64,000 nucleotides of DNA from an uncultured Prevotellaceae bacterium (GCA_946415705.1 CAMKTN010000003.1:1-64000), one strand, 5' to 3'. Positions 27,929-37,289 are shown, counted from the first letter of the stretch. The notes: generated by a model not told the origin, from the sequence alone. Translations and numbers: made by a program.

Positions 27929-30785
27929 CGTTCGGGGCGCCCGTGTCCACAACCTCAAGAATATCGATGTTGACATCCCACGTCAGAGCCTGACGGTCAT
28001 CACCGGTCTCTCGGGCTCGGGCAAGTCCTCGTTAGCCTTCGACACCTTGTTTGCCGAGGGCCAGCGCCGCTATATTGAAACCTTCTCAGCCTATGCGCGC
28101 AACTTCCTGGGTGGTATGGAGCGTCCTGATGTCGATAAGATCTCAGGTCTCTCGCCCGTCATCAGCATCGAGCAGAAGACGACCAACAAGAATCCGCGTT
28201 CCACGGTAGGCACCACCACGGAGATCTTCGACTTCCTGCGCCTTCTCTATGCCCGTGCGGGCGACGCCTTCTCCTGGGAGACGGGCGAGGCGATGGTGAA
28301 ATACACCGAGGAGCAGATCGTGGAGCTCATCGCCCATGACTATGCTGGGCATAAGATTCAGCTCCTGGCCCCCCTCGTGAAGAACCGTAAGGGTCACTAC
28401 CGCGAGCTCTTCGACAGCGTGCGCCGCAAGGGATTCCTGTGGGTGCGCGTGGATGGCGAGCTGCAGGAGGTGGTGCCTGGCATGAAGCTGGACCGCTATA
28501 TCAACCACTCCATCGAGGTGGTGGTGGACCGCATGAAGGTCGCCTCCGCCGAAGGCGGAGACGACCTTTCCCGCCTCCGCAAAAGCGTGGAACTCTGCCT
28601 GAAGATGGGCGAGGGGCTGATGATGGTGCTCGATATGGAGACGAGCACGCTGCGCCACTACAGTCGTCGCCTCATGTGCCCCACCACTGGCATGAGCTAT
28701 GCCGACCCCGCCCCCCACAACTTCTCGTTCAACTCGCCGCAGGGCTGGTGTCCGCGTTGCAAGGGCCTTGGCTATGTCAACCTCATCGATGCCGGCAAGG
28801 TCTTTCCCGACCGCTCCCTATCGGTCAAGGAAGGCGGCATCGCCCCCTTGGGCAAGGCGCGTCCGCAGATGATCTTCTGGCAGATGGAAGCCTTGCTGGA
28901 GCGCTATGGCGCCACGTTGCAGACTCCCCTGCAGGACATTCCCGACGAGGCCATCGACGAGATCCTCAACGGCTGTCCCGAACGCCTGCGCATCCCTGCC
29001 GCCACGGCCCACACCGCCAACGACTACTACATCGGATTCGACGGCCTCATCAAATACATCCAGATGATGCAGGACAGCGATGCCAGCGCCACCGCCCAGA
29101 AATGGGCCGAGCAGTTCTCCAAGACGGACGTCTGCCCTGAGTGCCACGGTGCGCGCCTAAACCGCGAAGCCCTCCATTTCCGCATTGCCGGCAAGAACAT
29201 CGCCGAACTGGCTGACATGGACATCAAGGACCTCCGCCAATGGATTATCGCCCTTCATGAGGAATGCCTGACGGGAAAGGGTTCCCTCCTCACTCCCCGC
29301 CAGCGCAAGATTGCTCCCGAGATTCTCAAGGAGATTCGTGCCCGCCTGCAGTTCCTCTTCGATGTCGGCCTCGACTACCTCAGCCTCTCTCGCACCAGCA
29401 TGAGCCTCAGTGGCGGCGAGAGCCAGCGCATTCGTCTGGCCACACAGATTGGCGCCAAGCTCGTGAATGTCCTCTACATCCTCGATGAACCCAGCATCGG
29501 CCTCCACCAGCGCGACAACCGACGCCTGATCCGTTCGCTCAAGGACCTGCGCGACACGGGCAACACCGTCATCGTCGTAGAACACGATGAGGAGATGATG
29601 CGCGAGGCAGATTATATCATCGACATGGGCCCCTTCGCCGGTCGCAAGGGTGGGGAAGTCATGTTCCAAGGAACATATGAATCCCTGGTTAATGATGCGC
29701 CGTCTGGCACATCATTGACAAGAGATTATTTAAAAGGTACGCGCGCGATAGAGATTCCCGCCGTGCGCCGCAAGGGCAATGGCCACGCGCTGGAGCTCTT
29801 TGGCGCCAGGGGCAACAACCTGCAGAATGTCGATGTGCGCTTCCCGTTGGGGACCCTCATCTGTGTGACGGGTGTCTCCGGCTCCGGCAAGAGCTCGCTC
29901 ATCAACGACACCCTGCATCCCATCCTCTCCCAGCATTTCTACCGCTCGCTGCGCGACCCCTTGCCCTACGACCGCATCGAGGGCCTGGAGCACATTGATA
30001 AAGTCGTTGATGTTGATCAGAGCCCCATCGGTCGCACACCGCGGTCGAATCCTGCCACTTACACGGGTGTCTTCTCCGATATCCGCGACCTCTTCGTCGC
30101 CTTGCCCGAGGCCCGCATCCGTGGCTATAAGCCAGGGCGCTTCTCGTTCAATGTCAAGGGCGGGCGCTGTGAGACCTGCGGTGGCAATGGCTACAAGACC
30201 ATCGAGATGAATTTCCTGCCCGACGTGATGGTGCCCTGCGAGGAGTGTCACGGCAAGCGCTACAACCGTGAGACGCTGGAAGTGCGCTTCAAGGGCAAGA
30301 GCATCGCCGACGTGCTCGATATGACCATCAACCGTGCTGTCGAGTTCTTCGAGAACCAGCCCACTATCCTCCAGAAGATCAAGACCCTGCAGGATGTCGG
30401 CCTCGGCTATATCAAGCTCGGCCAGTCCTCCACAACCCTGTCCGGCGGCGAGAGCCAGCGTGTGAAGCTCGCCACAGAACTGGCAAAGCGCGACACAGGC
30501 CGCACACTTTACATCCTCGATGAGCCCACCACAGGCCTCCATTTCGAGGACATCCGTGTTCTATTGGGCGTCCTCCAGCGCCTGGTCGATAAAGGCAACA
30601 CAGTCCTTGTCATTGAGCACAACCTCGATGTTATCAAATCCGCCGACTACCTCATCGACATGGGTCCCGACGGCGGTCGCGGCGGCGGTCGCCTCCTCGC
30701 CTGCGGCACCCCCGAAACCGTCGCCCAATGCCCCGACGGCTATACCCCCTCCTTCCTCCGCGAAATCCTCCCGCCCCGCAAGTAG
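27906..30785 (+). CDS. uvrA: Excinuclease ABC subunit A
   Basis: 'GLSGSGKSSLAFDTLFAEGQRRYIETFSAYARNFL', 'SGGESQRIRLATQIG'; carries in-frame hairpin at 28539..28565. Confidence 0.98.
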   Translation: MKEKQTISVRGARVHNLKNIDVDIPRQSLTVITGLSGSGKSSLAFDTLFAEGQRRYIETFSAYARNFLGGMERPDVDKISGLSPVISIEQKTTNKNPRSTVGTTTEIFDFLRLLYARAGDAFSWETGEAMVKYTEEQIVELIAHDYAGHKIQLLAPLVKNRKGHYRELFDSVRRKGFLWVRVDGELQEVVPGMKLDRYINHSIEVVVDRMKVASAEGGDDLSRLRKSVELCLKMGEGLMMVLDMETSTLRHYSRRLMCPTTGMSYADPAPHNFSFNSPQGWCPRCKGLGYVNLIDAGKVFPDRSLSVKEGGIAPLGKARPQMIFWQMEALLERYGATLQTPLQDIPDEAIDEILNGCPERLRIPAATAHTANDYYIGFDGLIKYIQMMQDSDASATAQKWAEQFSKTDVCPECHGARLNREALHFRIAGKNIAELADMDIKDLRQWIIALHEECLTGKGSLLTPRQRKIAPEILKEIRARLQFLFDVGLDYLSLSRTSMSLSGGESQRIRLATQIGAKLVNVLYILDEPSIGLHQRDNRRLIRSLKDLRDTGNTVIVVEHDEEMMREADYIIDMGPFAGRKGGEVMFQGTYESLVNDAPSGTSLTRDYLKGTRAIEIPAVRRKGNGHALELFGARGNNLQNVDVRFPLGTLICVTGVSGSGKSSLINDTLHPILSQHFYRSLRDPLPYDRIEGLEHIDKVVDVDQSPIGRTPRSNPATYTGVFSDIRDLFVALPEARIRGYKPGRFSFNVKGGRCETCGGNGYKTIEMNFLPDVMVPCEECHGKRYNRETLEVRFKGKSIADVLDMTINRAVEFFENQPTILQKIKTLQDVGLGYIKLGQSSTTLSGGESQRVKLATELAKRDTGRTLYILDEPTTGLHFEDIRVLLGVLQRLVDKGNTVLVIEHNLDVIKSADYLIDMGPDGGRGGGRLLACGTPETVAQCPDGYTPSFLREILPPRK

Positions 30786-30909
30786 AGGACTTCCCCATAT
30801 CCCATCCTCGCGGGAAGGCTTTTCCGTGTTTTTCTGCTTCTTTCCGCGATTTTCCGCGTTTCCCGTGTATTTTCCGTGCAATTTCCTTTGCCCGAATTAA
30901 ATTAATCCC

Positions 30910-30917
30910 TACTTTTG
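30910..30917 (+). promoter_or_regulatory. -7 box TACTTTTG upstream of MNT gene
   Basis: TAnnTTTG match 31 nt upstream of start. Confidence 0.55.
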
Positions 30918-30947
30918 TGGCGTGAAACCTCTAAAAGTACCACTCTC

Positions 30948-31271
30948 ATGACGTCAAACGAGAAGAACATCATTCAGGAACTCCGGGAAACGGGGCGCAG
31001 AGTCGTTCCACCAAACGGACATGTTTGGCTATATGGCTCGCGTGCCCGTGGTGATGCACATGAGGATTCAGATTGGGACTTGCTCATATTGCTTGACAAG
31101 CCAAGTATTACTCCGCAGGATGAGGACAATATCTCCTATCCCTTTGTTGTTGCAGGTTGGAAGAACAACTCTGCCGTGAGTCCACAACTCTATACCTTCG
31201 ATGAGTGGGAAGCTCGCTCATTCACTCCGTATTATCAGAATGTAGAACGTGATAAAATGTTGATACAATGA
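30948..31271 (+). CDS. MNT-type minimal nucleotidyltransferase (putative TA component)
   Basis: 'VWLYGSRARGDAHEDSDWDLLILLDK' GSxARGx5SDxDLL motif. Confidence 0.9.
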   Translation: MTSNEKNIIQELRETGRRVVPPNGHVWLYGSRARGDAHEDSDWDLLILLDKPSITPQDEDNISYPFVVAGWKNNSAVSPQLYTFDEWEARSFTPYYQNVERDKMLIQ

Positions 31272-31672
31272 GCTTAAAAGATGAAGAAAGGCAAACGCTG
31301 ATCAACCTGTATTTGCACAAAAGCGATGAAGCATTGGAAGATGCTCGTCTGACCAGTAGTCAGGCTCGTTGGAATGTGGCTGCAAATCGCCTCTACTATT
31401 CTTTGTTCCATGCAATTACCGCCCTCTTTGTCAGCGATGGTATCCCCGTTCATTCTCATAATGGAATGAAGGTAAAGTTTGGACAGGAGTATGTCTTAAC
31501 GGGACTTGCAACAGAAGAGGAAGGCAAGCTCCTGTCGCAGATGGAAACCATGCGTGAACGTGCTGATTATGATGCCGTATTCACCGCATCGGAAGCAATC
31601 ATTAAGGAACGCATGGAATCTGTTGAATCCATGCTCCGACACATTACGGAGCTAGTTCATAGAACCCGATAA
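31268..31672 (+). CDS. HEPN domain protein (putative TA component)
   Basis: 'SDEALEDARLTSSQARWNVAANRLYYSLFHAITALF'; ATGA overlap with MNT gene. Confidence 0.88.
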   Translation: MSLKDEERQTLINLYLHKSDEALEDARLTSSQARWNVAANRLYYSLFHAITALFVSDGIPVHSHNGMKVKFGQEYVLTGLATEEEGKLLSQMETMRERADYDAVFTASEAIIKERMESVESMLRHITELVHRTR

Positions 31673-31802
31673 CTCTTAAACTCTTAAACTGTTTATGAAA
31701 TAAACCATAATAGATAGACATACAGACAGAAGCGTCCGCTTAGATTCTTGCTTTCAGAAAATTCGCCAAATTTAAGAAGCAACTAAGAGTAAAAGCATGG
31801 AT

Positions 31803-31827
31803 GCTCACGCCGATGGCGTGGGCTTTT
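31803..31827 (+). terminator. Candidate terminator after MNT-HEPN
   Basis: GCTCACGCC-gat-GGCGTGGGC then TTTT. Confidence 0.4.
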
Positions 31828-31961
31828 ACTCGGATATGGTTGCATGGTGTTTGGCGATACCTCTGAAAGCGTAGACGAAGTGAAGTCCACGTTTTCTTTT
31901 TGTGCCTATTCATTACCGACAAACTATAAACCCAATTAATAACCAAAACCACTAAACATTT

Positions 31962-33452
31962 ATGAAAAAGTACCTTTATTTGGCCATCGCTGCTATCTGC
32001 TTAGGCTTATCAGCCTGCAGCCCCGATGATAATCCTGTTCCAGATCCAACCCCTGATCCAAATCCAGACCCAACTATACCTGCCGTGACAGGTTCTGTGC
32101 AGGAGTTCTATCTGGAAGAAGATGAGGATGATTATCAGCACAATGTGGCAATCTCTGCTAAAATCATCGGCTATTTGAACCTGAGCGATGAACTCAAAGT
32201 GGCTGTAGGTATGGCACCTGTTTTTGGAGTTGAAATGTCCACGAACTCATCGTTCCCAGAGAGCGAAACACAGCAGTTCTCTACACAGCGCATGGATGAC
32301 AATACTAAGTTCACCATTACAGCCACAGGCCTGAAGGAGAATACCACCTATTACTATCGTACCTACCTCACTAACACCATCTTTGGCGAAGCAAAGACAT
32401 TTACAACAGAGAGCTATGAAACCGTCGCCGCCAAGATGACGATACCAACAGCCGATGCAACAAATGTTAGAGAGAACTCGGCCTCTGTTGCAGTCAACGA
32501 GAAGAACACAGGAGGGGCTTATGCAATAGACAAATCGCTGCTGACTGCTGCCAACTTGCAAAAGGCTGTACAAGGTTATACCGTCAACGGGCTTAATTTG
32601 TCAAAGAATGGCAATCTCACAGAACTCGCCAGCGGAACAACGTACTATTATTGTGAGTATCGTAAGTTGGGAACTTACATTAGCCTTGGTGAGATAAAGA
32701 ACTTCACAACTACTGGCTACAAAGCTGAAGACCTAGCCAAGCAGATGACCATCAATGCAAGTCTCAACACGAATACCCAGATGTGGAAGGTCAATATCCA
32801 AAGCTCATTGTCCATGCCTGGCAAAAACATAAAATATGGTGTTACACACAAAATGACCTCCAGCTATGCTAGTAATGTGAAAGCAACATGGATGTATCGT
32901 TATACGGGCGATGATTGGGAAACAAATAGTGACGTCATTAAGTTGTATGCGTCATATTCTTTTGATAGGGAACTGTATGGCGCTGTAGTTTTTACGAAAA
33001 ATGTTTATGCTGAAGGAAGTAATAATAGCTATCAGGTTTCTATAGAGAATCCATATTACAATGGAATTATGTATAGTAGCACAAGCGAAGACATTGAGAG
33101 TTGGTGGGATTATTGTGTGGATAAGTTTCTGTCATGGTTTGGTTTAGATTTATTGAATGAGTTGAAGGGAAAAATTAAGAATGGTACTGCAACTGATAAA
33201 GATAAAGAGATTTATGAGGCATTGTATGATGACTATGCAAACATAATAGACAATCTTTCATATTCTAGTTATGCCAAGTGCTATCTTCAGGTGTTTGTTG
33301 AAATTGACGGCGTGCGCTATGTAGTAAAAGAACAAGAAGGTAAGCTTAGAGTCCCTACACCAGAGGATAATCCGATAGACAGCAACTACGATAGCAATAA
33401 TAAAAACGATGATGAGGAGGAGGAGGAATTTGCACCCGATGCACAAGCGTGA
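31962..33452 (+). CDS. Lipoprotein with fibronectin type III-like repeats
   Basis: Lipobox MKKYLYLAIAAICLGLSAC, Pro/Asp linker, repeated 'LKENTTYYYRTYLTNTIFGEAKTFTT'. Confidence 0.7.
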   Translation: MKKYLYLAIAAICLGLSACSPDDNPVPDPTPDPNPDPTIPAVTGSVQEFYLEEDEDDYQHNVAISAKIIGYLNLSDELKVAVGMAPVFGVEMSTNSSFPESETQQFSTQRMDDNTKFTITATGLKENTTYYYRTYLTNTIFGEAKTFTTESYETVAAKMTIPTADATNVRENSASVAVNEKNTGGAYAIDKSLLTAANLQKAVQGYTVNGLNLSKNGNLTELASGTTYYYCEYRKLGTYISLGEIKNFTTTGYKAEDLAKQMTINASLNTNTQMWKVNIQSSLSMPGKNIKYGVTHKMTSSYASNVKATWMYRYTGDDWETNSDVIKLYASYSFDRELYGAVVFTKNVYAEGSNNSYQVSIENPYYNGIMYSSTSEDIESWWDYCVDKFLSWFGLDLLNELKGKIKNGTATDKDKEIYEALYDDYANIIDNLSYSSYAKCYLQVFVEIDGVRYVVKEQEGKLRVPTPEDNPIDSNYDSNNKNDDEEEEEFAPDAQA

Positions 33453-33604
33453 ATTATCCTCATCAAAAGCTGAAGCAATTATGACCAATTTATGGCCTGA
33501 TTCATGGTCATTCGCGTGAAAGAAGTAGATGCTGTACCAACGGGAAAAACTGTAATCTGTGGACAACTGTGGACTTCTAGTAAGTAGTTTTTTGAAATAA
33601 GGAT

Positions 33605-33638
33605 AGCGGCACCCGATTCTTGCGAAGGGGGTGCCGCT
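33605..33638. terminator. Hairpin downstream of lipoprotein gene
   Basis: AGCGGCACCC...GGGTGCCGCT. Confidence 0.45.
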
Positions 33639-33669
33639 GCTGGTTATAGTTGATTGCTCTCATGAAATA

Positions 33670-33712
33670 AATATTTCATAACAAAAAAACATCGCATATC
33701 GCACGAATTTTC
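33670..33712 (+). repeat. Dispersed AT-rich repeat, diverged copy 3
   Basis: AAATATTTCATAACAAAAAAACATCGCATATCGCACGAA resembles 7074..7121. Confidence 0.55.
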
Positions 33713-33718
33713 ATTCAA

Positions 33719-33820
33719 CAGGCTGCATCGCACGATGCAGCCTGCTGTGTAAGGCAATGGAGAGCGCTATAGTTCCTAAGCGTACCCTCTATAGTGTCTG
33801 CGCGTAGGGACTATAGAGGG
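33719..33820. repeat. Hairpin cluster upstream of RAYT-like gene
   Basis: CAGGCTGCATCG/CGATGCAGCCTG stem; CCCTCTATAG/CTATAGAGGG stem; competing pairing CTATAGTTCCTAAGCG with CGCGTAGGGACTATAG. Confidence 0.6.
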
Positions 33821-33963
33821 TTAGGCGAGGGAGTAGTAGTGTCTGGCTGTGGCGCTACAGAATTATTTTCGCGGAAAATCCTACGAGCCCTACGCAAGAG
33901 GGGGATTGTGCGCAATAATCGCATTGTTCCTGCGTTATAGAAATAGATGCAGAAGAATAACAG

Positions 33964-35085
33964 ATGGTAGAGCAAGAGAAATGGAAATGGCAGATGCCTG
34001 GTACTACATGGAAGGGCATCGGGCTGTATCATATCACGCTGACAATCCCTGACCGTCGGCCTCTGTTGGGTTGTCTCGAGATTCCTGGTAGTGATCCAGA
34101 GATGGCTAGGGTGAGGCGTTCGGCGTTGGGGAATGCGCTGGTGAATTGTATGCTAAGCATTCAGCATTATCACCCGGAGGTCCAGGTGTTGCACTTTTGT
34201 TTGATGCCTGATCATCTGCATGCTGTGCTGTATGTCAGGCATGTCATGCCCACGGGCATCAAGGGCGTAGTGAGGGGATTCTGGCAGGCTGCAAAGAAGC
34301 TGGGGCGTGCCTGGTCGGCGGCTTCTTCGATTGAACCGAATGACATTCGGAGGAACTGCCAGGAAGGAGTAGTGGGGAGGCAGGAGACTATGCTGGATCT
34401 TCAGGCAGAAACGCAGCGGCTGGAGACGCTCTCCGCGGGGTTGTGTGAGCAGATGGGCGAAGAAGCCTACTACCAACTGCAGCCTGTTTTCACGGAGACG
34501 CCTTTTATCCGCCCTATGGGCCGCAATACACAGCTCCCCAACACCATCCGATATATTGATATGAATCCCCAACGACTGGCCACCAAGCGCTTAAGACCTG
34601 GCTATTTCCGTGTGCAACGGGATATAACGATTGGTGGGCGAAGCTATGATGGCGTGGGGAATACCACCTTACTGCTGGCAGAGAAGTATGCAACAGTTCA
34701 TGTGCGCAATGTGATGGTGAAAGCTGCGGAACAGGGAGATGTCGAGCCGCTGCGTAATTACAAGAATTCTTGTGTGCTGTCGGCTCGTGAGGGGGCGGTC
34801 ATGGTGTCCCCGTTCATCTCGGCTCATGAGAAACAGGTGATGCAAGTGCTCCTTCGTGAGCAACGGCCGTTCATCTGTCTCATCGACAATGGTTTTCGCG
34901 ATTACTATAAACCGAGTGATGCGCTCTTTGATGCCTGTGCCGAGGGGCGTGTCTTGATACTAAGTCCTTGGCCGTATGATGCAGGTAAGCGACACATCAG
35001 CCGAGCGGATTGTGTGGCGCTCAATGAAATGGCGGAAGAGATTTGTAACCGAATGACATTCGGCGAAACTTCCAAGAAGGCATGA
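33964..35085 (+). mobile_element. REP-associated tyrosine transposase (Y1/HUH, RAYT)-like protein with extra C-terminal Rossmann-like domain
   Basis: 'VQVLHFCLMPDHLHAVLYV' HUH motif, 'TIRYIDMNPQRLATKRLRPGYF'; C-terminal 'ERPFICLIDNGFRDYYKPSDALFDACAEGRVLILSPWPYDAGKRHISRADCVALNEMAEEI'-type region (actual text begins LREQRPF). Confidence 0.8.
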
Positions 35086-35142
35086 GGGTTTCTCGATGAT
35101 TCGGCGATTTTTGGCCAGAGAGGGCAGGAGGAGAAGACGTAC

Positions 35143-35217
35143 GTCTTATGGCTTGAAGATATAGGTCTTATGGCTTGAAGATATAGATCTTATGGCTTGA
35201 GGATATAGGTCTTCAGG
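35143..35217. repeat. 22-bp tandem repeat, about 3.4 units, downstream of RAYT-like gene
   Basis: GTCTTATGGCTTGAAGATATAG starts at 35143, 35165, 35187, partial at 35209. Confidence 0.85.
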
Positions 35218-35285
35218 CGTGTCCCATTAGTGGGACTTGCAGGAAGAGCTATGTGGGTGTCGGAGAGATAGAGGAAAAGGTGTTG

Positions 35286-35318
35286 AAAAAGGAGCACCTC
35301 AGGCGGGGTGCTCCTTTG
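35286..35318. terminator. Bidirectional terminator between RAYT-like gene and acyl-CoA dehydrogenase
   Basis: AAGGAGCACC-tcaggcgg-GGTGCTCCTT flanked by A and T runs. Confidence 0.7.
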
Positions 35319-35342
35319 CGATAGGGATGTAAGGATGTATCT

Positions 35343-37058
35343 TTACTCTGCCTTGAAGCTGTCGAGGGTGGCGGGGTCGAAGGCCTTGATGTAGGCGGCC
35401 TTGCCGGCGACATTCTCCTCGGTCATGGCGACATACACGACGGCGCTCTTCTCGAAGAGCTCGGGAGCCTTGGCGGCATCGCGGATGATGAGCAGGGACA
35501 TCACAATCTCGCAGGTCATGTCGTAGAGACGGCGCGACAGGAAGTCGATGGCATCCTGGTTGTCGAGGGCCTTGACGGCTTCGAGGGCCTCCTCGTAAAC
35601 GGGGATGAGGGCTTTGACGCGGTCAAGGAGTTGAGCGTTGAGAGTTGAGAGTTGAGAGATCTCCTCAATCATGTCCTTGATGTTCTGGAGCATGGTGCCG
35701 TTGATGATGTAACGGATGGCGGCGACGACCTGCAGTTGGGTGGTACCCTCGTAGATGCTGAAGATGCGGGCGTCGCGGTAGAGGCGCTGGCACTTGTACT
35801 CCATGATGAAGCCCGAACCGCCGTGGATGGAGATGGCGTCGTAGGCATTCTGGTTGGCGTACTCCGAGTTCATGCCCTTGGCCAGCGGGGTGAAGGCATC
35901 GGCCAGGCGCTGATACTTCTTCAGTTCCTGCTTCTCCTCGGGTGTGAGCTTGCGGTCGCGCTCGATGTCCTCGAGGCACTTGTAGACGTCGACGTAGCAG
36001 GCGGTCTGATAGAGCAGCGAGCGACCGGCGTCGAGCTTGGCCTTCATGCGCGAGAGCATGTCGTAGACAGCGGGGAAGTTGATGATCTTCTCGCCGAACT
36101 GTGCGCGCTCCTTGGCATAGGCCAGGCCTTCGTTGTAAGCCTCCTGTGACAGGCCCACCGACTGAGCAGCGATACCCAGACGGGCACCGTTCATCAGTGC
36201 CATCACGTACTTGATGAGTCCCAGACGAGTCGAGCCGCAGAGCTCAGCCTTAGCATTCTTATAGGTGAGCTCGCAGGTGGGCGAGCCGTGGATGCCGAGC
36301 TTGTGCTCAATGTGGCGCACGTCGACACCGCCGTTGCGCTTGTCGTAGATGAACATCGACAGGCCGCGGCCGTCCTTCGTGCCTTCCTCTGAGCGAGCCA
36401 GCACGAGGTGGATGTCGCTGTCGCCATTGGTGATGAAGCGCTTCACGCCGTTCAGGCGCCAGCACTGCTCCTTCTCATCGAAGGTGGCCTTCAGCATCAC
36501 GCGCTGCAGGTCGGAGCCGGCATCGGGCTCGGTGAGGTCCATGGACATGCCTTCGCCGGCGCAGACGCGGGGGATGTACTTCTGGCGCTGCTCCTCGGAG
36601 CCGAACTCATAGAGCGTGTCGATGCAGCTCTGCAGGCTCCAGATGTTCTGGAAGCCGGCATCGGCGGCGCTGATGAGTTCGCTGAGCATGGAGAAGATGA
36701 TGTTGGGCAGGTTCAGACCGCCGTAGCGACGGGGCATGCTGACACCCCAGAGACCGGCCTTGCGCGTAGCATCGATGTTCTCTACGGTCTTGCTGGCGTA
36801 GATCATGCGGCCGTTCTCCAAGTGGGGGCCTTCGAGATCGACGCTTTCGCTGTTGGGAGCGATGATGTTGGCGGCTACGTCGCCGGTGATATCAAGAATC
36901 TGCTTGTAGTTCTCGATGGCGTCGCCCAAGTCAACCGGGGCGTAGTCGAAGTCTTTTGCATCGGCGAAGTTGCGCTCCTTGAGCTCAACGATGCGCTTCA
37001 TCAACAGATGGTCGAGGTGAAACGCTATTTCGGGATGATCGCTATAATAGTTTGCCAT
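35343..37058 (-). CDS. Acyl-CoA dehydrogenase family protein
   Basis: 'MSMDLTEPDAGSDLQRVMLKATFD', 'HGGSGFIMEYKCQRLYRDARIFSIYEGTTQLQ'. Confidence 0.93.
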   Translation of the reverse strand: MANYYSDHPEIAFHLDHLLMKRIVELKERNFADAKDFDYAPVDLGDAIENYKQILDITGDVAANIIAPNSESVDLEGPHLENGRMIYASKTVENIDATRKAGLWGVSMPRRYGGLNLPNIIFSMLSELISAADAGFQNIWSLQSCIDTLYEFGSEEQRQKYIPRVCAGEGMSMDLTEPDAGSDLQRVMLKATFDEKEQCWRLNGVKRFITNGDSDIHLVLARSEEGTKDGRGLSMFIYDKRNGGVDVRHIEHKLGIHGSPTCELTYKNAKAELCGSTRLGLIKYVMALMNGARLGIAAQSVGLSQEAYNEGLAYAKERAQFGEKIINFPAVYDMLSRMKAKLDAGRSLLYQTACYVDVYKCLEDIERDRKLTPEEKQELKKYQRLADAFTPLAKGMNSEYANQNAYDAISIHGGSGFIMEYKCQRLYRDARIFSIYEGTTQLQVVAAIRYIINGTMLQNIKDMIEEISQLSTLNAQLLDRVKALIPVYEEALEAVKALDNQDAIDFLSRRLYDMTCEIVMSLLIIRDAAKAPELFEKSAVVYVAMTEENVAGKAAYIKAFDPATLDSFKAE

Positions 37059-37110
37059 GATTATTTGCTGTTTTGCTTGTAATACTTAATGAGTTTGGTA
37101 CTTACTTCTT
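37059..37110 (-). pseudogene. Duplicated 3'-end remnant of etfA
   Basis: Reverse strand reads EVSTKLIKYYKQNSK-stop versus genuine EtfA EVVPKLIKYYKQNSK-stop, with synonymous codon differences. Confidence 0.8.
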
Positions 37111-37287
37111 ATTTTTGTAAAACTTTACAGACCACTTAAATAGTTCTCCAGCAAGAACAACTTCTATTGCTGTCATCCACCATTTATGGAATTGATGATT
37201 GTAGGCGTAATAGTTCATTGCCCCAAGCACTAAGAATAATGAAACCCATATAACAACAAGGATTTGTATTCTGCCTTTCTTACTCAT
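37102..37287 (-). CDS. Small two-TM membrane protein (61 aa) between etfA and its duplicated 3' end
   Basis: MSKKGRIQILVVIWVSLFLVLGAMNYYAYNHQFHKWWMTAIEVVLAGELFKWSVKFYKNKK. Confidence 0.6.
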   Translation of the reverse strand: MSKKGRIQILVVIWVSLFLVLGAMNYYAYNHQFHKWWMTAIEVVLAGELFKWSVKFYKNKK

Positions 37288-37289
37288 AT

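Noticed and set aside
31740-31952. 70-aa minus-strand ORF between HEPN and lipoprotein genes
   Set aside because: No recognisable motif and overlaps a hairpin/terminator-like region; insufficient support.
35143-35217. Possible CRISPR array
   Set aside because: The 22-bp units are directly tandem with no spacers, and no cas genes are present.
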